Shown here piece by piece: positions 6,509 through 13,283 of a DNA stretch of 64,000 bases. The stretch lies in NCBI RefSeq assembly GCF_001202035.1, contig NZ_LGHT01000032.1, forward strand, positions 1 to 64,000, read 5' to 3'. Position 1 is the first letter of the stretch; each line of letters begins with the position of its first letter. The position numbers and the translations under genes are program-made. The DNA is from Pseudorhodobacter wandonensis (GTDB taxonomy: Bacteria; Pseudomonadota; Alphaproteobacteria; Rhodobacterales; Rhodobacteraceae). The notes beneath the pieces are model-generated. The model did not search any database. It saw only the letters and a list, made by a program, of their open reading frames with translations, and was not told the DNA's origin.

Positions 6509-8833
6509 CTATTGAGGCTTAGGATACAAGTACTTCTGGAAGTCCACGAACGCACCGACTACCAAGTCAGGGCCACCCAAAATGGCCGCGCCATCTGCCG
6601 GATTTCCATAATTTAGTTTCAGGTAATCGGGCAGCTTTGACCTGTCCAATTCTTCGGCACCAGTTGCAACATATTGACCAAGTACGAACTGCAAAAAGGC
6701 CGCAAGCTTGTCATTGTAGTTTGCGTCAATGGCGGCGCTTCCCGTTGAGGCTCTTTCCTCGCGGGTCAAAGGGTCAACTGCATAGGCGACGTGCGCCAAT
6801 ACGTCAAAAATATCGCTATTGTCGGCCAAGATCGTTTGCCTGATCTGCTTTAGCACAGCGTCATCATATCCGCGCTCGGCTAACTGCCCTAAAAGGGCTT
6901 TGCGCGTATCTGGGTTTCCCCAAAGCAATCTCAGTTCATCTTCATCTTGGAACAGTTCCGGCAATTCGCCAAACATGCGCGTGATGAAATCTCTTGCGCT
7001 CATGGGTTTGCCGTCTGGCCCCCAGAACGTCGTAGCTGCGATATTGATGATCTTGCCGGGGATTAGTTCAATTTCGATCATGGGTGGGCGATCAACGGGA
7101 TCGTCAGGTTCGCCCGGTTCCCGTGGTGCCATTGGCTCGGGCGGTTCATCATCACCCTTCGGCGGTCGCGGGGCATTGGGCGGATCAATGATAACGTCCG
7201 CTGGGTCTCCATCCCATTGCGGATCGTCAAACTTTTCATGCGCCTTTACGAAATCATAGACGGTGAAATAGTCTTTGCCCTCAAATGTACGGGTGCCGCG
7301 CCCAATGATTTGCTTGAACTCAATCATCGAATTGATCGGGCGCATCAGAACAATATTGCGGACGTTTTTTGCATCCACTCCCGTTGATAGCTTTTGCGAC
7401 GTCGTCAGTATCGTCGGAATGGTTTTACTGTTCTGCTGGAACGTCTCAAGATGGCGTTCGCCCTCGGTCCCGTCGTTCGCCGTCACCCTTACACAATAGT
7501 CGGGATCGCTATGTTTGACCTCTTGATTGATTAGGTCGCGGATCAGGGCGGCATGGGCTTGGGTTGCGCAGAAAACGATAGTTTTCTCGTTGGTGTTAAT
7601 CTCGCTCAGAAATGTGCGGACGCGGTGCAGTTCCCGTGCTTTCATCTGCACAATTTTGTTGAAATCCTTTTCCTCAAACGTGGTCCCGTCGGCTACTTCA
7701 CCCGCGACAACCTTGTCCTCACCCTCGAACGTGTAGGTGTCGATGGTCGAGGAATATTGGCGCACGCGGAATGGGGTCAGGTAGCCGTCCTCAATCCCTT
7801 CGCGCAGGGAATAGGTGTAAACCGGGTCGCCAAAATAAGCGTAGGTGTCCACGTTATCAGTGCGCTTGGGGGTCGCGGTCAGGCCAAGCTGATAAGCGGG
7901 TTCGAAATAATCAAGCATTGCCCGCCATGAGCCTTCGGCATTGGCCCCGCCTCGGTGACATTCGTCGATGATGATGAAATCGAAAAAGTCGGGGGCATAT
8001 TGGCGAAACGCTTCATTGCCTTCGCCGCCTGTCGAAAGGGTCTGGAAGATGGTGAAAAAGATGCTGGCATTTTTCGGCACAGACCCGCGTTTGGCGATGC
8101 TGTCGGGGTTAACACGGGTGCGTGCGCCATCCTCGAACGTGCCGAATGAATTATAGGCCTGATTGGCGAGGATGTTGCGATCTGCCAGAAACAGGATGCG
8201 CGGGCGGCGGGTGGGCTCAAGGCCAAGGTTCCAGCGCGCCTCAAACAGTTTCCAGCACAGTTGAAACGCGATGCCCGTTTTGCCGGTGCCGGTGGCGAGG
8301 GTGAGCAGGATGCGGCGCTGGCCTGTTGAAATCGCCTCTAGCGCCGCTGCAATGGCGTTGTGCTGGTAATAGCGCGGGTCCCATTTGCCGCCGCCCAGTT
8401 CAAACGGCACGGCCCCGAAACGGGTGCGCCATGCGTTAGGCACCTTGTAAACCCGGTCCCACAGGGCTTGGGGGCTGGGCGGGCCTGCAACCTCGGCCTC
8501 ACCCCCTGCCATGTTAATCTCGTACCAAGTCAAGCCGTTGGTGGCATAGGCAAAGGGCGCGTTCAGGCGTTTGGCGTATTCCTTGGCTTGCTGCACACCC
8601 TCGGCGGTGGCGATGCCTGCGCGCTTGGCCTCTATCACCGCCAGTTTTTGGTCGCGGTAATGCAGTACATAATCGGCAGACATTGGGTTGGCACGTTTGC
8701 CGCCCGGCACAATCCGGCCCGGCGCGATCTGTTCGCGCTTGATATGCGCATCGGGTGGCAACCAACCCACAGCAATCAGTACCGGATCAATCCGGTTGGC
8801 GCGGGTGTCTGCTTCGGTTTCGTTGTCGATCAA
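6509..8833 (-). CDS. hsdR: Type I restriction enzyme R subunit (EcoEI/HsdR-like)
   Basis: The 774-aa motor/nuclease subunit of a Type I restriction-modification complex cleaves unmethylated DNA after ATP-driven translocation. The N-terminal nuclease domain has the PD-(D/E)xK residues Asp54 and Glu68-x-Lys70. The SF2 helicase follows with Walker A TGTGKTG (181-187), a DECH box in FIIIDECHRGG, GLTATPKRTD, and late motifs including an IGRGTRTF stretch. A Pro-rich linker (about 570-610) precedes the C-terminal domain that binds the methylase. Translation starts at TTG, immediately after the TAA of the small gene upstream (TAATTG), so expression is probably coupled. Length and motif order are intact, so it should be functional with hsdM and hsdS. 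Confidence 0.95.
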   Translation of the reverse strand: MIDNETEADTRANRIDPVLIAVGWLPPDAHIKREQIAPGRIVPGGKRANPMSADYVLHYRDQKLAVIEAKRAGIATAEGVQQAKEYAKRLNAPFAYATNGLTWYEINMAGGEAEVAGPPSPQALWDRVYKVPNAWRTRFGAVPFELGGGKWDPRYYQHNAIAAALEAISTGQRRILLTLATGTGKTGIAFQLCWKLFEARWNLGLEPTRRPRILFLADRNILANQAYNSFGTFEDGARTRVNPDSIAKRGSVPKNASIFFTIFQTLSTGGEGNEAFRQYAPDFFDFIIIDECHRGGANAEGSWRAMLDYFEPAYQLGLTATPKRTDNVDTYAYFGDPVYTYSLREGIEDGYLTPFRVRQYSSTIDTYTFEGEDKVVAGEVADGTTFEEKDFNKIVQMKARELHRVRTFLSEINTNEKTIVFCATQAHAALIRDLINQEVKHSDPDYCVRVTANDGTEGERHLETFQQNSKTIPTILTTSQKLSTGVDAKNVRNIVLMRPINSMIEFKQIIGRGTRTFEGKDYFTVYDFVKAHEKFDDPQWDGDPADVIIDPPNAPRPPKGDDEPPEPMAPREPGEPDDPVDRPPMIEIELIPGKIINIAATTFWGPDGKPMSARDFITRMFGELPELFQDEDELRLLWGNPDTRKALLGQLAERGYDDAVLKQIRQTILADNSDIFDVLAHVAYAVDPLTREERASTGSAAIDANYNDKLAAFLQFVLGQYVATGAEELDRSKLPDYLKLNYGNPADGAAILGGPDLVVGAFVDFQKYLYPKPQ

Positions 8834-9199
8834 TTACCCATTCCAAAATTTCGCGCCTGATCCCATTCCGTAAAGGCCAACGCCGCCGGAGTTCCGCCCC
8901 TTTGGCCCTGTGCCGGTTTCGTCCAAGGGTTCACTCGTTGCGCCGTTCCAATTGGTTTGTTGTTTCGAAATATTGCTGCGGCACTTCACCATTGACAGCT
9001 TCACAGATGCAACTTCGGCGAGCAATCCCTTAACCTGCTTTTTCTCAAGAGGGTTGAGCTTATAGCCAGCTTCGCATTTGGCAATCCAGGGGCGCAAGGT
9101 TCCCCTTAAAAGGCGCAAGTTCTGTGTCAGTTTGCGGAGAAGTTCGTCACGCGCAGTGACCCGAGGCGGGAGCGGCTTGCGATCCACTTTCTTCCCCAT
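8834..9199 (-). CDS. Small 121-aa protein embedded in the hsd operon
   Basis: This gene sits exactly between hsdS and hsdR. Its ATG shares one base with the hsdS stop (TGATG), and its TAA directly abuts the TTG start of hsdR. The product is very basic in its N-terminal half (MGKKVDRKPLPPR..., LLRKLTQNLRLLRGTLRP), predicted helical, with a Gly-rich tail. No catalytic motif is visible. Type I operons often carry unrelated passenger genes, but here the tight double coupling suggests a role in making or regulating the R subunit, or an accessory DNA-binding function. I do not recognise the family. Confidence 0.65.
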   Translation of the reverse strand: MGKKVDRKPLPPRVTARDELLRKLTQNLRLLRGTLRPWIAKCEAGYKLNPLEKKQVKGLLAEVASVKLSMVKCRSNISKQQTNWNGATSEPLDETGTGPKGRNSGGVGLYGMGSGAKFWNG

Positions 9200-10365
9200 C
9201 AGGTAAGTTCCCCCGCAAAGGCCTTTTGCAAGAGGGCTTGGCGGATGTCATCAAGATCGGCGAGTTTGGCGCGGTAGTGGGTCTCCAAATCTTGAACTGT
9301 CGAACGCAAGTACGATAGGCGCTCGACGGCGTCATCTTGGACATGCAGCGGCGGAAATGGGAAATACTCCGTTTCGAAGGTTGCCAGATTGATGTTCTGT
9401 TGCGCGCTGCCTTCGCCAAGTGCCTTTATACGCTTTTGGAAGAATTGAAGCAGATATTCGACATAAGTGCTGCTTGTCTTGGTCGCGTTTGGCACCATAC
9501 CGATGATGCTGTCAGGAAAACACGCATCGAAACCCAAAACGCCCGTCTCTGCGATGTTCGCAGCGATTGTAATGCAAACTGTTCCTGAAGGCCAAAGCTT
9601 GCTCTGCGCCAACCCAACATCATTATAAGTCTGACTGTAGCTTTCGATGATATGGCGAGAGTTTCGCACGTCACCAGTTTGAATGAAGGGATAAGTGCCG
9701 CCATAAAGCGCCTTATCGTTGCGTGGACGGTGCTTGGATTTTCCTCGCCCAAATTGCAGAGACACATCGCTCAGCAGCTTTTGATCGTCTGGATCGTTGA
9801 GGCCGCCGAACACCTCTAGTAGTCCACTCTCAAACAACTCCCGCGCGTTTTGGAGGTTGGTTTCGGTATGGGCGCGGGCGCGGGTGAGGCCTTCGAACGC
9901 CGCATCCAAAACCTCAACAATCCGCTTTTGTTCTTCTAGGGGCGGGAGTGGTAGGCGCAGCCCTGTTACATCTGTCCTTGAAATTCCCGGAATAGCAGCA
10001 CCGCTTGCGCGGCCATTAAAATAATTCTGAAATGACTGAAGTAGCAAAAAAAGGAAGCGTGGGTCAATTGTCTTGGCTCTAACGGCCATAATCTGTCGGC
10101 TAATCGCGACCTCGGGGATATCCAACAAGTTAACTTTGCCAACCCCAGAACCTTTTACGGTCAACAAAACGTCGCCCGATTTGGCGTTCTTCTTGGGAAA
10201 TTCAGTCCACTTTGACACTGTCGGGCATATTGAGCCAAAGTCCGAAGGTCCGGTGAGATAACCAATTCCTTGGCCTTCGGTATTATAGTCTTTGGCGTCT
10301 ATATGCTGACCGGAAATCAAGTCGATGACATCCCCTAGCGCCTTAACTTCCCAGCCCGCCTTCAC
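9199..10365 (-). CDS. hsdS: Type I restriction-modification specificity subunit
   Basis: The 388-aa S subunit determines the bipartite target sequence. Two target-recognition domains are visible, at roughly residues 1-150 and 200-345. Each is followed by the conserved helical repeat typical of HsdS: PLPPLEEQKRIVEVLDAAFEGL after the first and FPPLHVQDDAVERLSYL...LADLDDIRQALLQKAFAGEL after the second. The two TRDs differ, so the recognition site should be asymmetric; it cannot be predicted here. The start overlaps the hsdM stop by four bases (ATGA), and its stop overlaps the following small gene. Confidence 0.93.
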   Translation of the reverse strand: MKAGWEVKALGDVIDLISGQHIDAKDYNTEGQGIGYLTGPSDFGSICPTVSKWTEFPKKNAKSGDVLLTVKGSGVGKVNLLDIPEVAISRQIMAVRAKTIDPRFLFLLLQSFQNYFNGRASGAAIPGISRTDVTGLRLPLPPLEEQKRIVEVLDAAFEGLTRARAHTETNLQNARELFESGLLEVFGGLNDPDDQKLLSDVSLQFGRGKSKHRPRNDKALYGGTYPFIQTGDVRNSRHIIESYSQTYNDVGLAQSKLWPSGTVCITIAANIAETGVLGFDACFPDSIIGMVPNATKTSSTYVEYLLQFFQKRIKALGEGSAQQNINLATFETEYFPFPPLHVQDDAVERLSYLRSTVQDLETHYRAKLADLDDIRQALLQKAFAGELT

Positions 10366-11813
10366 AGCATCCCCCGGATGGTTGCCAAAATCTCTGCCGT
10401 CTCGGCGTCGCGTTCCAGCATATCCTCAATAATCTGGGCGGGGTCGCGCAAGGGGGCCTCCTCGGGCGCGTTGGGGTTTTTCACCGATAGGTCATAGGTG
10501 GCGGGGTCCAGCGTAAGGGCGTTCACGACCCAAGACTTCTCACCCAACGCAAAGGTTTTCTGCATCGCCACAAACTCGGCCAAATCCGCATCGTTCAGCG
10601 GGTTGTTTTTGCCCATATTGCGGCCCGGACTAAGCTGATAATACCAAATGTCGCGCGATTTACGGCCCCGTTCAAAGAACAGCACCACGGTTTTCACGCC
10701 CGCGCCCAGAAACGTGCCGCCGGGGCAATCCAGCACGGTGTGCAGATGGCAATCGGTCAGCAGTTGTTTGCGCAGGGCGACAGAGGCGTTGTCGGTGTTG
10801 CTCAGAAACGTGTTCTTGATAACAATCGCGGCGCGTCCGCCTGCCTTCAGGCTTTCAATGAAATGCTGCATGAACATATAGGCGCTTTCCGACGATTTGA
10901 TCGGAAAGTTCTGTTGCAACTGCTTGTTCTTGTTGGTGCCAAAGGGCGGGTTGGCAAGGATGACGTTGTAGCGGTCCTTTTCCTCAATATCAGCCATCCG
11001 GTCGGCCAGCGTATCGGTGCGCAGCAGGTTTGGCGCAGGGACGCCGTGCAGGATAAGGTTCATCAGCCCGATGACATAGGCCAAGGGGGCCTGTTCCTTG
11101 CCGTAAAAGGTGCGGCGTTCCAGCCGTTGCAGATCGTCGGTGCTTTTGACGGTGGGACGCAGGTAATCAAACGCTTCGCACAGAAAGCCTGCCGACCCAG
11201 CAGCGCCATCATAGATGGTTTCGCCAAGCTTGGGCTGCGTCACCGCGATCATGGCGCGGATCAGCGGGCGCGGCGTGTAGTATTGCCCGCCATTGCGGCC
11301 CCCGTTGCCCATGTTCTTGATGCGGGTTTCATAGAGGTCGGACAGTTCATGCTTTTGCGCTTGGGTGCCGAAGTTAAGCTGGTCGATCAGGGACAGCGCA
11401 TCGCGCAGCATATAGCCGTTTTGGAACTTGTTGCGGACCTCGGTGAAAATCTCGCCAATTTTGTATTCAATGGTATCGGGGGCCGGGGCCGATTGGCGAA
11501 AGCTGCGCAGATATGGCATCAGGTGGTTGTTCACAAACTCGACCAGATCGCTACCGATACGGGTGCGGTCAAGATCGGGCTTGCCATCGGGCAGTTTGGG
11601 GGCGGCCCATTCAGACCAGCGGTATTGCTTTTCAAACAGATAATCGTAGGGCGTGCCTGTTAACTGTGCCTCAACCGCGCGGTTGCGTTCTTGGTCGTCG
11701 AGGTATTTTAGGAACAGCATCCAAGAGGACTGTTCGACATAATCCAACTCGGTGTTGCAGCCGGGCTCTTGGAACATAATGTCGTCTAGGTTCTTGAAGG
11801 TCTGTTCAAACAT
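10362..11813 (-). CDS. hsdM: Type I DNA N6-adenine methyltransferase subunit
   Basis: The 483-aa M subunit methylates adenine within the target read by HsdS. Visible elements are the N-terminal HsdM helical domain, the GQYYTPR motif (176-182), the SAM-binding motif I region YDGAAGSAGF (201-210) and the catalytic NPPF (288-291). Motif I has DGA where DPA is usual, a minor deviation in a non-catalytic position. It is the first gene of the hsd operon, so the promoter should lie in 11814-11900; two imperfect copies of a TAGGGCT(T)AGGC motif occur there on the minus strand and could be an operator. Confidence 0.95.
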   Translation of the reverse strand: MFEQTFKNLDDIMFQEPGCNTELDYVEQSSWMLFLKYLDDQERNRAVEAQLTGTPYDYLFEKQYRWSEWAAPKLPDGKPDLDRTRIGSDLVEFVNNHLMPYLRSFRQSAPAPDTIEYKIGEIFTEVRNKFQNGYMLRDALSLIDQLNFGTQAQKHELSDLYETRIKNMGNGGRNGGQYYTPRPLIRAMIAVTQPKLGETIYDGAAGSAGFLCEAFDYLRPTVKSTDDLQRLERRTFYGKEQAPLAYVIGLMNLILHGVPAPNLLRTDTLADRMADIEEKDRYNVILANPPFGTNKNKQLQQNFPIKSSESAYMFMQHFIESLKAGGRAAIVIKNTFLSNTDNASVALRKQLLTDCHLHTVLDCPGGTFLGAGVKTVVLFFERGRKSRDIWYYQLSPGRNMGKNNPLNDADLAEFVAMQKTFALGEKSWVVNALTLDPATYDLSVKNPNAPEEAPLRDPAQIIEDMLERDAETAEILATIRGML

Positions 11814-12039
11814 ATCTGCCCCAAATTCTTTTGTTGAACAGTTGCCTAAGCCCTAGTTGCCGTCAAGCCTAGCCCTAAATCAGTTGGGCTTGTCGTTAGT
11901 GTTCAGACAAAGCAAGTAAGTGCCTTGCAAACCAAATTGGCATGGTTGTCTGCTTTGTCAGAAAAAGTTGGGGGAGTGCCCGCTTTATAGGCGCGGCATA
12001 AAGAGGTTGCAGCCGCGCCGCCGGGGTAGGCCGGGGGGT

Positions 12040-12074
12040 GGGGTCGGACGTGGACGCAGTCCGCGTCCGGCCCC
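12040..12074. repeat. 15-bp perfect stem-loop (two G-U pairs) with 5-nt loop
   Basis: Bases 12040-12054 (GGGGTCGGACGTGGA) pair fully with 12060-12074 (TCCGCGTCCGGCCCC), enclosing the loop CGCAG. Thirteen Watson-Crick and two G-T pairs make this one of the strongest inverted repeats in the window. There is no T-run on either side, so it is not a typical terminator. Confidence 0.7.
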
Positions 12075-12203
12075 CACTTCCGGCGCTGTGTCCTTTGTCT
12101 CCACGTCCGCACTTCACGTCCACGCCCGTTAGCCACGCCCCCTGTCCGACGTCCTGCGCTTGTCCGGCACAGGTGCGGCCTTCAAATCCGGCTTGCCCCA
12201 ACC

Positions 12204-12228
12204 ATCGCTGTCCGTGCCGGACAGTGAT
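12204..12228. repeat. 11-bp stem-loop with 3-nt loop near the tRNA
   Basis: The two arms ATCGCTGTCCG and CGGACAGTGAT pair over 11 positions (one G-T) around the loop TGC. It lies about 165 bp from the tRNA-Ser 3' end inside the island. No T-run follows. It could be a recombination-directionality or replication-related site, or simply part of the GTCCG-rich composition. Confidence 0.6.
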
Positions 12229-12392
12229 AACCCAGCCGTGCGCAAAGCCGCGACATTCTGACGCACCCTCTATCCATACCGATGCGATGAAGCTGCAAAC
12301 AAAACCAACAAAGCCAAGCCCACGCTCTAAACGGGGTCAGGATGGGGTAGGCCTGCCAAATTACGAAATTATTCAATGATTTCAATATGTAA

Positions 12393-12482
12393 TGGCGGAG
12401 CGAGAGGGATTCGAACCCTCGAGACGGTTCCCCGCCTACACACTTTCCAGGCGTGCGCCTTCGACCACTCGGCCACCGCTCC
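12393..12482 (-). tRNA. tRNA-Ser, anticodon GGA
   Basis: The minus strand reads as a 90-nt class II tRNA: acceptor GGAGCGG pairing with TCGCTCC, discriminator G, encoded CCA (12393-12395), and T-arm GGTTCGAATCC. The anticodon arm CACGC-CTGGAAA-GTGTG gives anticodon GGA (reads UCC/UCU), and the long variable arm is typical of serine tRNAs. The gene is intact, so an element integrated at its 3' end would have restored the tRNA. The 3' end faces the accessory block. Confidence 0.95.
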
Positions 12483-12563
12483 GTTGTGGGGTCTTTAGCC
12501 TGCATTTATAGGTAGTGACAAGGGGGGCTGTTCAGAATTTCGACGATTGCGCTGCCAAATTCA

Positions 12564-13283
12564 TCATTCCACCAAACTCAGACTTACGCGGCGGTTCTGG
12601 CGGCCTTTATTTTCGACTTTTCCCAGTGCCACGCGGCCAATTTCGCTGGTCCGGGCCACATGGGTACCACCGCAGGGTTGCAAATCGACCTGACGCGTGG
12701 CGTGGCCTATGCGCACCAATCGCACGCGGCCTGCCCCCATCGGCGGCATGACCGACATGGTTTTCACCAGACCCGGATTGGCCAACAGCTCTTCTTCCGA
12801 GATCCAGCTTTCTGTTACCGGCAGATCGCTGTCGATCAAACGGTTCAGCGCATCCTCAACCGCTTGCATATCTTGCGGCGCGTCAGGCATCGCAAAATCA
12901 AGGCGCCCCTTCTCGGCTGTGATCTGCCCGCCTGTCACCGGCAAAGGAATGACCACCGACAGCAAATGCAGCGCAGTATGCACGCGCATATGCCGATGGC
13001 GGCGCGGCCAATCCAGCACCTGTCGCACCATTGCGCCCACGGCAGGCATCTCGGCAGGTATGGCGGCAACCAAGCCCACCTTTTCAGGCCCTAGCTTGAC
13101 AGTGGTCGCGATTGGTAAGGCCTTATCTTGCCACAACAAATGCCCGCTATCGCCCGGTTGTCCGCCACCGGTGGGGTAAAACACCGTTCGGTCCAGAACA
13201 ATCGCGCCTTCGGGCGTATGCGCCACGACGACGGCTTCGGCCTCGGCCTGATACGGGTCGGTTCGAAACAACAAGTCAGTCAC
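12564..13283 (-). CDS. alaX: Alanyl-tRNA editing protein AlaX (AlaXM type)
   Basis: This stand-alone editing domain hydrolyses mischarged Ser- or Gly-tRNA(Ala). The 239-aa length and the N-terminal extension with FYPTGGGQPGDSG (35-47) match the AlaX-M type. Zinc-binding residues are all present: His102 and His106 (HTALH), Cys204 and His208 (CGGTH). Its start immediately abuts the stop of the mechanosensitive channel gene upstream, so it is probably the last gene of the cysK-mscS-alaX run. Confidence 0.9.
   Translation of the reverse strand: MTDLLFRTDPYQAEAEAVVVAHTPEGAIVLDRTVFYPTGGGQPGDSGHLLWQDKALPIATTVKLGPEKVGLVAAIPAEMPAVGAMVRQVLDWPRRHRHMRVHTALHLLSVVIPLPVTGGQITAEKGRLDFAMPDAPQDMQAVEDALNRLIDSDLPVTESWISEEELLANPGLVKTMSVMPPMGAGRVRLVRIGHATRQVDLQPCGGTHVARTSEIGRVALGKVENKGRQNRRVSLSLVE

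Larger units (their letters stand above)
1..12392. mobile_element. Candidate genomic island abutting tRNA-Ser(GGA), left end outside window
   Basis: The block holds only accessory genes: restriction-modification, a toxin-antitoxin-like pair, an orphan phosphoribosyltransferase, a protease and a decayed HNH nuclease. It stops at the 3' end of a tRNA-Ser gene, and beyond that the gene content is typical housekeeping chromosome. tRNA 3' ends are common integration sites for islands, so an integrative origin is inferred. No integrase, excisionase or second copy of the tRNA 3' end is visible inside the window, so the left boundary and the mobility genes, if present, lie upstream of position 1. Composition is mosaic: the 665-1684 gene is very GC-rich with many GTCCG motifs, while 2150-6300 is clearly less GC-rich than the flanking chromosome. 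Confidence 0.5.
11814..12392. other. Hairpin-rich, gene-free end of the island
   Basis: About 580 bp between hsdM and tRNA-Ser hold no supported gene. A 101-codon minus-strand frame (11896-12201) has no RBS or domain. The stretch is rich in GTCCG/CGGAC words and contains two notable stem-loops, listed separately. The hsdM promoter must lie at its left end. Its position next to the tRNA 3' end fits an attachment-site arm, an excision signal or a structured RNA; none can be shown from sequence alone. Confidence 0.45.

Noticed and set aside
11896-12201. 101-codon minus-strand frame in the gap next to tRNA-Ser
   Set aside because: No RBS, no domain, low-complexity Pro/Arg/Thr composition; overlaps the strong stem-loops.
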